Source: Actinomycetota bacterium (GTDB taxonomy: Bacteria > Actinomycetota > Acidimicrobiia > Acidimicrobiales > Ilumatobacteraceae). From it: DNA of 48,950 bases. The notes below the pieces were generated by a model. That model was not told where the DNA came from and ran no database searches. It saw nothing but the letters and a program-made list of their open reading frames with translations. Below, one piece after another: positions 33,325 through 41,305 of this stretch. The position numbers and the translations under genes were made by a program. The DNA is taken from NCBI GenBank assembly GCA_005800965.1, contig SYEA01000048.1:1-48950 (forward strand). The letters are read 5' to 3'. Every line of letters starts with the position of its first letter. Within the stretch, counting starts at the first letter, position 1.

Positions 33325-34380
33325 TCAGTTGATGAGCAGGTCACGGCGGCCAAGTTTGACAGCGGCCCATTGCGCATGTTCGCGCAACAAGTCATCGTCG
33401 CCATGCAGGTGACGCACGAGTGCCAGGGCCACCTCGTCATCCTCTCCGGCACCACTATTGCCCAAGATAACGAGCGCGTTACGTCGCACCCAACGCGGAT
33501 TGCGGTCTGCCACATACCACCTGCCGACGATGCTCATCACTTCATCGTCGGGTGCGGTGAGTAGTTCGAGGGCGTCGACCACACTGCGTTCGTCGCCAGC
33601 ACTGCGGTCGATTGCGCCACGGCGACTCGGTGGGCACACCTCTTGACACTCATCACATCCATATAGACGTGTGCCGAGTGCGTCTCGGTAGCGCAAGTCG
33701 ACTACTCCAGGTTTTTGGATGAGCCACGCCAGACACTTTCGTGCATCCACCACACCCGGTTCAACAATTGCACCTGTGGGGCAGGCGTCGATACAGCGGG
33801 TGCAAGCACCACAACCGTCGGCAACCACCCGCTCGGTGTGTTGCAATTCTGCGGTGGTTACTACGCACCCCAACACAAACCAACTTCCCAATCCTTCAAC
33901 CAACAAATTTGCATTCTTGCCAAACCAACCGAGACCAGCCCGATATGCAACTTCTCGGTCAACGATGGAGTTGTCGTCAGCAAACACCGTGGCTCGGTGA
34001 CCATCTTGGTGCAGCCGTTTGGCTGCAACACGTAACGCATCACGCAACGGCGCATAGTGGTCTCGCCACGCGTAACGCGCGACGGTTCCAGCGACTACGG
34101 AATCGTTGGTAATGCCGCCATTGCTCACTGCTTGATCGTTGACGAAATACGACCGGGCCGCCACGATGATGCTGCGCGCACCAGGCACCGCCATGGTTGG
34201 CGTGGTCGAACGCTGTGGATTGCGAAACGTGAACTGCATGTCGTCGGCCATCCCCGATGCAATGCGTGCTTCAATTGCTGCTCGTGCTCGCGTCAATGGC
34301 TCGGCAGTCGTGACACCCACTCGGTCGGCCCCCGCTTCACGCACGAGGCGCAACAACTCGTCGGTGTAGTCGTCTTGCAC
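33325..34380 (-). CDS. queG: Epoxyqueuosine reductase
   Basis: Catalyses the last step of queuosine synthesis in tRNA, using cobalamin and two 4Fe-4S clusters. The protein has 351 residues from the GTG at 34380; the longer frame to 34509 overlaps the next gene and adds a Cys-rich stretch with no homology. Motifs: DNSIVDREVAYRAGLGWFGK, with the conserved Asp, C190-x2-C193-x2-C196-x3-C200 in CGACTRCIDACP, and C242-x2-C245-x3-C249 in CDECQEVCPP. The C-terminal 80 residues are HEAT-like helices, as in known QueG structures. No other queuosine genes are in the window. Confidence 0.95.
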   Translation of the reverse strand: MQDDYTDELLRLVREAGADRVGVTTAEPLTRARAAIEARIASGMADDMQFTFRNPQRSTTPTMAVPGARSIIVAARSYFVNDQAVSNGGITNDSVVAGTVARYAWRDHYAPLRDALRVAAKRLHQDGHRATVFADDNSIVDREVAYRAGLGWFGKNANLLVEGLGSWFVLGCVVTTAELQHTERVVADGCGACTRCIDACPTGAIVEPGVVDARKCLAWLIQKPGVVDLRYRDALGTRLYGCDECQEVCPPSRRGAIDRSAGDERSVVDALELLTAPDDEVMSIVGRWYVADRNPRWVRRNALVILGNSGAGEDDEVALALVRHLHGDDDLLREHAQWAAVKLGRRDLLIN

Positions 34381-34426
34381 CGTTCTAGAGGCTACGCAAC
34401 CACACGCATTGCAACGCTGCGGTTGG

Positions 34427-34678
34427 TCAGGCGCTGCGTTGGTGGCGCAAGCCTGGGGTGAGCCCGGCCTTGGCGAGTGCAGCCAAGGTACGCAGCTCTT
34501 CATAGTCAAAAATCACAGCCTCGGGCTCGCCACACAACATTGGCACGATGCAATCGTGACACGCCGCCGAGTCGCGCACCACACAGGTGTCGCACGAAAT
34601 GACGATGCTCACCGTCCGCGGGTCGTCAGACGAAATGCTCGTGGCTGAATTCGGCGCTACTTGGGGGTTGTCTTGCAT
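34427..34678 (-). CDS. Small Cys-rich protein, unknown function
   Basis: An 83-residue protein starting at the ATG at 34678, with GGTGG five bases upstream. It contains SCDTCVVRDSAACHDCIVPM, two CxxC pairs eight residues apart that could bind zinc or a metal cluster, followed by a hydrophobic segment and an alpha-helical tail ending in AGLTPGLRHQRSA. I recall similar short proteins in Acidimicrobiia genomes, but they have no known function. It lies 46 bases upstream of queG in the same direction and is divergent from the zinc-ribbon gene. Confidence 0.7.
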   Translation of the reverse strand: MQDNPQVAPNSATSISSDDPRTVSIVISCDTCVVRDSAACHDCIVPMLCGEPEAVIFDYEELRTLAALAKAGLTPGLRHQRSA

Positions 34679-34693
34679 GTTTCCACCGTGACC

Positions 34694-34723
34694 AAGGGGT
34701 GTATTGCAGATAGCACACCCCTT
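34694..34723. promoter_or_regulatory. 9-bp inverted repeat in a divergent promoter region
   Basis: AAGGGGTGT (34694-34702) and ACACCCCTT (34715-34723) are perfect arms separated by 12 bases, with centres 21 bases apart, or two helical turns. This fits a dimeric repressor site placed between the divergent starts at 34678 and 34740. As RNA from the plus strand it would form a hairpin 16 bases before the zinc-ribbon start. Confidence 0.5.
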
Positions 34724-34739
34724 CGGCACACTTGCAGTC

Positions 34740-34940
34740 GTGGATATTCCCATTATTGACATTCTCGACGAAGAGTCGATGCCGTGCGACTACTGCGGCG
34801 CAACGGTGCAGTTCTTTGACGACGACTTTGCTCTCTGCCCAGAATGTGGCAGCGAGTTCTGGAATATGGATTACACAGGCGACGGTCTTGGTGACCCGCC
34901 AAGCACCCTTTATGGAGACCCGCCAAGCACCATTGCTTAA
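34740..34940 (+). CDS. Small zinc-ribbon protein
   Basis: A 66-residue acidic protein starting at GTG 34740. The zinc ribbon is CDYCGATVQFFDDDFALCPE followed by CGSEFW: two CxxC knuckles about 15 residues apart. The C-terminus contains two copies of GDPPST, encoded by an exact 15-bp direct repeat (GACCCGCCAAGCACC at about 34896-34910 and 34918-34932). Alternative start: TTG at 34704, which would run through the inverted repeat. Function unknown; the fold suggests nucleic-acid or protein binding. Confidence 0.65.
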   Translation: MDIPIIDILDEESMPCDYCGATVQFFDDDFALCPECGSEFWNMDYTGDGLGDPPSTLYGDPPSTIA

Positions 34941-34981
34941 CAAAACATCACACTTGGCTGCGCGGTGTGCGTAACCATGCC

Positions 34982-35527
34982 ATGACCACATCAACACCCA
35001 CCACCTCAGTAAGTAGCGATCTGCTCCCCACCGTGCGTAACCTCGACGAAGCGCGCAACATCTGTCACGAGTTCTCCAGCGTGCTCACCGTCGGGCCACG
35101 GCGTGGCGAAGTCTCCGACTTTGCGCACCCCGACCACGAGATCGTCACGTTCGACGACATCACTTCATCGTTCGGCGGATACCAGGCTCCGACCTTTGAG
35201 CAGGTGAAACACATCGTCGAGTGGGGTGCAGGGCGCAGCAATCTGCTCGTGCACTGTCATGCCGGAATGTCTCGATCGACTTCATCCGCCTGGGGCATCG
35301 CAATCGCCAACGGGTTCGACCCACAAAACGCCTACGACTTGTTGTACCAAAATCACCCGGTTGAGCAGTATCGCAACGTGCGGATTGCGGTCGACCACAA
35401 GGCGGTTACAACAAAACGTGCATTCATCCCTAATGAGCTCGTGCTTAAACATCTCGAGAAACTCTTCGGATTTCGAAGCAGCAGTTTGCGCAGAATCGCA
35501 GCAGCCGGCGACAATTACCTCGGCTGA
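34982..35527 (+). CDS. Protein tyrosine/dual-specificity phosphatase-like protein
   Basis: A 181-residue protein with the Cys-phosphatase loop HCHAGMSRSTSSAWGIAIAN: C92-x5-R98, the catalytic P-loop of the tyrosine/dual-specificity family. The upstream DDITSSFGGYQAP (about 58-70) could supply the general-acid Asp. It is a soluble cytoplasmic protein without extra domains. The ATG at 34982 is chosen over a GTG five codons earlier. It is 41 bases downstream of the zinc-ribbon gene and convergent with RNase J, with only three bases between the two stops. The substrate is unknown. Confidence 0.82.
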   Translation: MTTSTPTTSVSSDLLPTVRNLDEARNICHEFSSVLTVGPRRGEVSDFAHPDHEIVTFDDITSSFGGYQAPTFEQVKHIVEWGAGRSNLLVHCHAGMSRSTSSAWGIAIANGFDPQNAYDLLYQNHPVEQYRNVRIAVDHKAVTTKRAFIPNELVLKHLEKLFGFRSSSLRRIAAAGDNYLG

Positions 35528-35530
35528 GTT

Positions 35531-36868
35531 CTAGCCGCCGACGCGAATCGACACCATTTGGCTGGGCACTTCGCCCACGCGCGCGACGCCTTCGTCGGAG
35601 ATTTCCAAAATATCGCCATCGCGGCTGAGTAACACCTTGTGCTCAGGTACTCCCATCGCCATCGCATTGCGGGCATTGGCATGCAACATTCGATACTCGC
35701 CATGAATAGGTAGCAGGTATTCGGGCTCGGTCAAACTGATGTAAGTGCGCAATTCGCCTTCTTGGGCGTGTCCTGTGGCGTGCACGTCGGCAATCCCGTT
35801 GTGCACGATCTTGACACCTTGTCGAAGCAAACCCTCCACCACCTCGTTCACGCTCGACTCGTTACCAGGAATCGTGTCTGACGAATAGATGATCGTGTCC
35901 TCGGGCCCCACATTGAACCATCGGTCACTGCCCCGCGCCAATTGCGCCAGCACCGACTGCGACTCGCCTTGTGATCCGGTGGCGATGATGCAGATCTCAT
36001 CCGGCCGGCAATCTTCAATTGCTTCTTGTTCGCCTAGATCTTGTTCGCTGATGCTCAGCAAACCCATGTTGCGGGCCAGACGAATGTTGTTCATCATGGT
36101 TCGACCAAGTGGCACCACCAAACGACCCTCACCCACAGCGGCATCTGCGATCTGCTGAATGCGGTGAATGTGGCTCGCAAACGCTGTGACGGTGATGCGT
36201 TGTCGCCGATGCTCGACAAACATCGATCGCAACGTTTTACCGATGTGGCTTTCTGATTGCGAATAGCCCGGCTCTTCGGCGTTGGTCGAGTCGAGCATCA
36301 ACAATCGAATGCCCTCGTTGGAAGCCAGCGACCCGAGCCGTGCCAAGTCGGTGCGTCGTTCATCCACCGGGCTGAGATCAATTTTAAAATCACCCGAGTG
36401 CAGCACCACACCCTGCGGGGTATGCAGCGCCACTGCAAAGGTTTGGGGCATCGAATGCGTTACGGGAATGAACTCCACATCAAACGGCCCGATTCGCCGG
36501 CGCTCACCATCACCAACTTTGACCAACGTTGCCCGCTGGCCAACATTGGCATTGGTGACCTTGTTCTTCAGCAGTGCCAGGGTGAACTCTGAGCCATAAA
36601 TGGTGAGCGACATCTCGCGCAACAGATAAGGAATCGCACCAAGGTGGTCTTCGTGACCATGCGTGAGCACGATGCCCTCGAGCCGCTCGCGGTTTTGGCG
36701 CAGCCACGTGAAGTCGGGCAGATACACCTTCGTGATTTCGCCGCCACCGCCTGGAAACATCTGCCCGCAGTCGATGAGCAAGATGCGCTCATCGTGTTCG
36801 ATCGCCATGCAGTTGCGACCCACACCACCGAGGCCACCGAGAATTACGACACGAACGGCTTTGGCCAC
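35531..36868 (-). CDS. rnj: Ribonuclease J lacking the usual C-terminal domain
   Basis: A 445-residue metallo-beta-lactamase/beta-CASP RNase. The zinc site is THGHEDHLG (69-77), with FIPVTHSMPQTFAV, HSGDFKID and the beta-CASP region (TVTAFASHIHRIQQIADAA, IIATGSQGESQSVLAQLA, VHATGHAQEGELR). Typical RNase J has about 550 residues; this one stops just after VPSQMVSIRVGG, where the C-terminal domain (about 100 residues, involved in oligomer assembly) should begin. No remnant is seen downstream, where the convergent phosphatase gene lies. The start is GTG at 36868 with TACAGT (-10-like) six bases before it and no Shine-Dalgarno site, suggesting a leaderless mRNA. Confidence 0.92.
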   Translation of the reverse strand: MAKAVRVVILGGLGGVGRNCMAIEHDERILLIDCGQMFPGGGGEITKVYLPDFTWLRQNRERLEGIVLTHGHEDHLGAIPYLLREMSLTIYGSEFTLALLKNKVTNANVGQRATLVKVGDGERRRIGPFDVEFIPVTHSMPQTFAVALHTPQGVVLHSGDFKIDLSPVDERRTDLARLGSLASNEGIRLLMLDSTNAEEPGYSQSESHIGKTLRSMFVEHRRQRITVTAFASHIHRIQQIADAAVGEGRLVVPLGRTMMNNIRLARNMGLLSISEQDLGEQEAIEDCRPDEICIIATGSQGESQSVLAQLARGSDRWFNVGPEDTIIYSSDTIPGNESSVNEVVEGLLRQGVKIVHNGIADVHATGHAQEGELRTYISLTEPEYLLPIHGEYRMLHANARNAMAMGVPEHKVLLSRDGDILEISDEGVARVGEVPSQMVSIRVGG

Positions 36869-36919
36869 CGCCTGACTGTACTGTCAGCCGCCAATCAACA
36901 GCGTGCTGAGGATCGTGCT

Positions 36920-37765
36920 CTAGCTCGCTCGCTCACTAACGACTGGCCCGTTCACATCGATACGTAGGTGATGGCCGACTCCACCACTCGGCAGTGCACT
37001 CAGCACCTCCGACACCCGTAGCGGGTCAACCATGCAAGCCATCGTCGGGCCCGAACCCGACAACCATGATGCATACGCCCCCGCCTCGACAGCAGCGCGC
37101 ATCGCCCGTTTGGTCTCGGGAACAATCGCCAACCGCACGTTCTGGTGCAAACGATCTTGGGCTGCTTCGGCAAGCGCCCCAAAATCACCGGTGGCCATCG
37201 CTGCTACGAACAACGACGATCGCGAAATGTTGAACACTGCGTCGTCGAGGCTCACGGTGGGCGCCAGTTTCGTGCGCGACTCTTTGGTCGACGTCGTAGT
37301 ACCAGGCACCCACACCACCACATCGGCTTGCATCGCAATTGGCACACGAATCGCTCGGCCACCGACCGCCACGGTCAACCCACCGAGCGCTGAAGCTGCG
37401 GCATTGTCGGGATGGCCTTCGAGTTCTGTCGCCACACGAAATGCGTCAAGTCGCGCTTCAAGCGAGTTTGCCGCCACCACGCCGTCGCGTTGGGCAATGG
37501 CCAACAACGCACCGGCCACTCGGGCGGCACCACTAAACCCAAGGCCGCGTCCCATCGGAATGCGATCCAGCGACCACAACCCGCCGCTGCCGCCCGCTTG
37601 GGCAAAAGCAACACTCGTTGGATGATGGTGGTCGCACACTCGCGCGTTACTCGGTGATTGCGCGGTAGCCAGACCTGCTTCGAAATACATCGTGAGGGCT
37701 AAGCCCAACGTGTCGAAACCGGCGCCAAGATTCGCCGTGCTCGCCGGCACTGTCACGCGAATCAT
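36920..37765 (-). CDS. thrB: Homoserine kinase (GHMP family)
   Basis: Phosphorylates homoserine in threonine synthesis. The protein has 281 residues. The N-terminal VPASTANLGAGFDTLGLAL is the ThrB/GHMP opening, the ATP loop is PMGRGLGFSGAARVAG (a variant of PxxxGLGSSAA with Phe for the first Ser), EGHPDNAAASALGGLTVAV follows, and the C-terminal motif is WLSGSGPTMACMV. thrB usually sits with thrC or hom; here it is between trpD and rnj, so another GHMP kinase activity cannot be excluded. The ATG at 37765 is preferred to the GTG two codons upstream. Confidence 0.88.
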   Translation of the reverse strand: MIRVTVPASTANLGAGFDTLGLALTMYFEAGLATAQSPSNARVCDHHHPTSVAFAQAGGSGGLWSLDRIPMGRGLGFSGAARVAGALLAIAQRDGVVAANSLEARLDAFRVATELEGHPDNAAASALGGLTVAVGGRAIRVPIAMQADVVVWVPGTTTSTKESRTKLAPTVSLDDAVFNISRSSLFVAAMATGDFGALAEAAQDRLHQNVRLAIVPETKRAMRAAVEAGAYASWLSGSGPTMACMVDPLRVSEVLSALPSGGVGHHLRIDVNGPVVSERAS

Positions 37766-37802
37766 ATTCACAGCGTAGTTTCAGTGAACTTTCACTACGG
37801 CT

Positions 37803-38822
37803 TCAGCGTGCCGACGACACAGTGACAGCGATGTAGGCATCCAAAGTGGCACGAGCCGTGCCGCCGTCAATCGCGGCGTTGGCGAGAATCACACCCGCCG
37901 CTAGATCGCGTGCTGCGCCCGCCACCACAAGAGCCGCAGCGGCATTGAACACCACCACATCTCGCACCGCACCGCGAATCTCGCCGTTCAGCAACCCCCG
38001 CACGATGCCCGCATTGTGGGCCGGGTCGCCGCCTCGCAGGTCGTCATTGCCGGCACGCGCAAGGCTGATCGTTTGGGCATCAACCACGGTCTCGGGTTGC
38101 ACGAGTCCGCCAACGGTGGCAATCACCCGGTTGGGGCCGGCCAGCGACAACTCATCAAGCCCACCGTGGCCGTGCACCACCCACGAACCTGTTGTTCGGG
38201 TCGCGAGTGCGTGGGCCATGGTGGTCATGCGCTGCACGTCGGCCACCCCCACCAACATGTGAGCCACCGGCGCCGGGTTGGCCATCGGCCCCAGCAAGTT
38301 GAAAATCGTCGGCACGCCGAGTTCGCGACGAATTGGCCCAACATGGCGAAACGCCTGATGAAACGCCGGCGCAAACACGAAGCCGAAACCCGTCTTTGTG
38401 ACGGCATGCGACACTTGATCGGCCGTCTGCTCGATGCGCGCACCGAGGGCTTCGAGCACATCGGCGGTGCCGCACTTGCTGGACGCCGACCGGTTGCCGT
38501 GCTTACACACCGGCACACCGGCACCTGCGACGACCAACGCCGCCATGGTCGACACATTGACCGACCCACTTTGGTCGCCACCCGTGCCCACGATGTCGAC
38601 TGCCCTACCTGCAGTTTCAGCCGGAAGATCAATTGGTGTGGCGGCTTCTCGTACGGCCTGCAGAAAGCCAGTTAGTTCATCGGATGTGGCGGATCGGTCG
38701 TTGTACGCCACGAGCAGATGGCGAATCTCGTCGGGTGACAATTCACCACGCAAGACACGCTGCATGCGGGCATAAGCCTCGGCCTTGGCCAGCGGCAGGT
38801 TGCTGTTTTTGTCGTTTGCCAC
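37803..38822 (-). CDS. trpD: Anthranilate phosphoribosyltransferase
   Basis: Joins anthranilate to PRPP in tryptophan synthesis. The protein has 339 residues. PRPP-binding motifs are VDIVGTGGDQSGSVNVST and KHGNRSASSKCGTADVLEAL (the usual S-S-x-S-G-S-A-D has Thr for one Ser). Also seen: PAFHQAFRHVGPIRRELGVP and TIFNLLGPMANPA, and VHGHGGLDELSL. The start is GTG at 38822. No other trp gene is adjacent. It is divergent from the ABC-F gene, 61 bases apart, and 37 bases upstream of thrB. Confidence 0.96.
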   Translation of the reverse strand: MANDKNSNLPLAKAEAYARMQRVLRGELSPDEIRHLLVAYNDRSATSDELTGFLQAVREAATPIDLPAETAGRAVDIVGTGGDQSGSVNVSTMAALVVAGAGVPVCKHGNRSASSKCGTADVLEALGARIEQTADQVSHAVTKTGFGFVFAPAFHQAFRHVGPIRRELGVPTIFNLLGPMANPAPVAHMLVGVADVQRMTTMAHALATRTTGSWVVHGHGGLDELSLAGPNRVIATVGGLVQPETVVDAQTISLARAGNDDLRGGDPAHNAGIVRGLLNGEIRGAVRDVVVFNAAAALVVAGAARDLAAGVILANAAIDGGTARATLDAYIAVTVSSAR

Positions 38823-38883
38823 CGCCAGAACACTACGGTCAGGGCAGATTCAGGTTTTCTTCGCCGAATACCCGACAGACTGC

Positions 38884-40527
38884 ATGGCTGTGTCAGCCAT
38901 CGTCGTAAGCGAACTGGAATACGGGCCGCCTGGTGCCGACCAGTTGTTTTTTGACGTGAGCTTTCGCGTCGCGGCCGGCGAACATGCCGCAATCGTGGGG
39001 GCCAACGGGGTGGGCAAAAGCACGATCTTGCGCATTCTCACCGGCCAAGCAGTCGCTGATGCAGGGGAATTTTCCATCGGTGGATCCATGCTGTGCATGA
39101 CCCAAGACGTCGGCATGTCACGACCCACCGACACGCTGCGCGAAATGCTCATCGAGCTGGCCCCGCCAGCGCTACGCGACGCGGGCCGCGAACTCGTGCG
39201 TGCCGAGCAGGCCATGAATGCTGGCGACGACGACGGCATGGCTTATGCCAACGCGCTCGCCCACTGGGGTGACCTCGGCGGATACGAACTCGAATCCCAA
39301 TGGCAAGCAGCCGCCCAACGCAGCATCAAAAGCGAAGTCGACGACGTGTTCACGCGCCTTGTTTCTGAACTCTCTGGCGGCGAGCGCAAGCGACTCGTGC
39401 TCGACCTGTTGCTCAACTCAGGTGCCGATGTCTTGTTGCTGGATGAGCCCGATAACTATTTGGATATTCCGACGCGCCAGTGGCTCGAAGAACAACTTCG
39501 TCTGTGCAAATCCACGATTCTCATGGTCAGCCACGACCGCACGCTGTTGGAACGTTGCTCAAACAAGATCATCGCCGTCGAGGGTTCCGGCTGCTGGGTG
39601 CACGGTGGGTCATTTGCCACGTTTCCCGAAGCACGGGCGAAACGCCAGGAGTTGTTGGGTGACGACTTAAAACGATGGAACGAAGAAGAGCGACGCCTGT
39701 TTCACCACATGAAGATCATGAAGCAACGGGCTGCGCAAAATTTCAAGAATGCCACCAAAGCCAACGGCGCCGAAACGCGGTGGGAGAAGTTCGTGGCCGC
39801 TGGCCCACCCCCACCGCCGGTGCCCGACCAGCAGATTTATGTCCGCTTGCGGGGTGCAGATGCGGCACGCCGTGTGGCCCAACTCAACGGCGTGTCGATG
39901 CACAACTTGTTTCATCCGTTCAGTGACGAGATCTATCACGGTGAGCGCGTTGCGCTGATCGGCCCGAACGGCACCGGCAAGACCCATCTATTGAAAGTGC
40001 TGTCACAGGAGATGGCGCCGACCACCGGCGAAGTGCGCTTTGGCCCGCGCACCTCTGTTGGCGTCTTCACCCAAATCAACAATCGACCAGACTTTTTGGG
40101 GCGTGAATGCATCAGCATCGTGCACGACCGAATTTCAGACACCGAACGAGCGATGAAGACCCTGGCTCGCTATGGCCTGCGCAATCAGGCACGCCAGAAG
40201 TTTGAAACACTCTCAGGCGGTCAAAAAGCACGCCTCGAAATTTTGCGTTTGGAAATTGAGGGCCACAACGTGCTGCTCTTGGATGAACCCACCGACAACT
40301 TGGATATCGAATCGTCTGAGGCACTGGAAAAAGCACTTGACGGCTTTGAGGGCACCGTGGTGGCGGTGAGCCACGACCGCACGTTTCTTGCACAATTTGA
40401 TCGGTTCATCATGATCACCGATGCAGGCGAGGTGTACGCACTACCCGACTTCGATGTTGCTCTGCGCGGGTTGCAGCAGCCGCAACAACTGGCGTCGGTC
40501 AAGCTCGCCAAGCGGCTGCACGAATAA
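38884..40527 (+). CDS. ABC-F family ATPase
   Basis: A soluble twin-ATPase protein of 547 residues with no membrane domain; ABC-F proteins act on the ribosome. First ATPase: Walker A GANGVGKST, signature LSGGERKRL, Walker B DVLLLDEPDNYLDIP, switch SHDRTLL. The inter-domain arm is a charged helix (about 255-310, KRWNEEERRLFHHMKIMKQR). Second ATPase: Walker A GPNGTGKTHLL (His in place of the usual Ser/Thr after T), signature LSGGQKARLE, Walker B VLLLDEPTDNLDIES, switch SHDRTFL. I start at the ATG at 38884. The subgroup is close to the actinobacterial EttA/Uup-like ABC-F, not a known antibiotic-resistance type. Confidence 0.92.
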   Translation: MAVSAIVVSELEYGPPGADQLFFDVSFRVAAGEHAAIVGANGVGKSTILRILTGQAVADAGEFSIGGSMLCMTQDVGMSRPTDTLREMLIELAPPALRDAGRELVRAEQAMNAGDDDGMAYANALAHWGDLGGYELESQWQAAAQRSIKSEVDDVFTRLVSELSGGERKRLVLDLLLNSGADVLLLDEPDNYLDIPTRQWLEEQLRLCKSTILMVSHDRTLLERCSNKIIAVEGSGCWVHGGSFATFPEARAKRQELLGDDLKRWNEEERRLFHHMKIMKQRAAQNFKNATKANGAETRWEKFVAAGPPPPPVPDQQIYVRLRGADAARRVAQLNGVSMHNLFHPFSDEIYHGERVALIGPNGTGKTHLLKVLSQEMAPTTGEVRFGPRTSVGVFTQINNRPDFLGRECISIVHDRISDTERAMKTLARYGLRNQARQKFETLSGGQKARLEILRLEIEGHNVLLLDEPTDNLDIESSEALEKALDGFEGTVVAVSHDRTFLAQFDRFIMITDAGEVYALPDFDVALRGLQQPQQLASVKLAKRLHE

Positions 40528-40533
40528 AACAAA

Positions 40534-40575
40534 CAACCGCCGGAAGACCCACTTTCGCGAGCCAACCGGCGGTTG
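40534..40575. terminator. Bidirectional terminator-like hairpin
   Basis: CAACCGCCGG (40534-40543) and CCGGCGGTTG (40566-40575) form a perfect 10-bp stem with a 22-base loop between the convergent ABC-F and FAS1 genes. There is only a short T-rich stretch on either side, so it is a weak intrinsic or structure-only terminator. Confidence 0.7.
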
Positions 40576-40599
40576 GTGTATTGCGTTATTCGGGGATGT

Positions 40600-41145
40600 T
40601 TAGAGCGTGCTCAAGTCCACGGTTGGCGGCACGATGACTGCATCAATGACGTGAATCACGCCGTTGCTTGCTGCCACGTCGACTGCTACTACGTTGGCAC
40701 CATTGACCATCACGCCCATGTCGGTGGTGATGGCGATGGTGGAACCCTCGACCGTTGCTACGTCACCAGCAGTCACGTCAGTTGACATGACCTTGCCTGG
40801 AACGACGTGGTAGGTGAGGATCGCAGTCAAGACTGCGATGTTTTCTGGCAAGAGCAACTTCTCCAGCAAGCCTTCTGGCAGCGCAGCGAATGCGGCGTCA
40901 GTTGGGGCGAACACGGTGAATGGGCCTTCGCCTTGGAGGGTTTCGACCAAGCCGGCTGCTGACAACGCGGCGACAAGTGTGGAGAAGTCCGGGTTGCCCG
41001 AGGCAACTGCGACGATGTCACCATCGGCAACTACTTCTTCGGCAACGGTGTCTTCGGCAGCGGTGTCTTCTGATGCTTCGTCGTCTGAGCCACACGCAGC
41101 GAGCGTGAGGGCTGCTGCGATAGCAACTGCAAATACTTTCTTCAT
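40600..41145 (-). CDS. FAS1 (fasciclin) domain lipoprotein
   Basis: A secreted lipoprotein of 181 residues. The signal peptide MKKVFAVAIAAALTLAAC ends in a lipobox with Cys18, followed by an acidic, disordered linker (about 20-42). A single FAS1 domain fills about 46-180 with the two family boxes: FTVFAPTDAAFAALPEG and, near the end, NGVIHVIDAVIVPP, with YHVVPGKV between. FAS1 proteins mediate adhesion or bind lipids and tetrapyrroles. An AAAAGGAAC site precedes the ATG. The 149-base leader/intergenic region upstream contains stem-forming repeats. Confidence 0.95.
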   Translation of the reverse strand: MKKVFAVAIAAALTLAACGSDDEASEDTAAEDTVAEEVVADGDIVAVASGNPDFSTLVAALSAAGLVETLQGEGPFTVFAPTDAAFAALPEGLLEKLLLPENIAVLTAILTYHVVPGKVMSTDVTAGDVATVEGSTIAITTDMGVMVNGANVVAVDVAASNGVIHVIDAVIVPPTVDLSTL

Positions 41146-41162
41146 TGTTGTTCCTTTTCGTT

Positions 41163-41217
41163 AGGGGATATGTGTGGCTGAACGCCACATCACAACGGTA
41201 AGGGTGAACCATCCCCT
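41163..41217 (-). promoter_or_regulatory. Structured leader of the FAS1 gene
   Basis: A 6-bp hairpin TGTGGC/GCCACA with a 5-base loop (41173-41178 with 41184-41189) lies inside a wider pair AGGGGAT (41163-41169) and ATCCCCT (41211-41217). All are within 75 bases of the FAS1 start. The role could be mRNA stability or regulation; no promoter hexamers stand out. Confidence 0.4.
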
Positions 41218-41287
41218 CTGTGGTCGTTTAAGACGAGACAAGAGACACCCCACGCCCAGCAACATTCAGTAAGGATTTATGCAACGA

Positions 41288-41305
41288 CCGCTGTTCAGTC
41301 AGCGG
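41288..41305 (-). terminator. Small hairpin over the glpC stop codon
   Basis: CCGCTG (41288-41293) and CAGCGG (41300-41305) with a 6-base loop include the glpC TGA. A short T-rich segment follows on the minus strand. Weak candidate terminator only. Confidence 0.3.

Noticed and set aside
34381..34509. Longer QueG start at 34509
   Set aside because: It would overlap the Cys-rich gene, and the added residues do not resemble QueG.
38884..40527. Antibiotic-resistance ABC-F determinant
   Set aside because: Nothing in the sequence or neighbourhood points to a resistance subgroup; it looks like a chromosomal housekeeping ABC-F.
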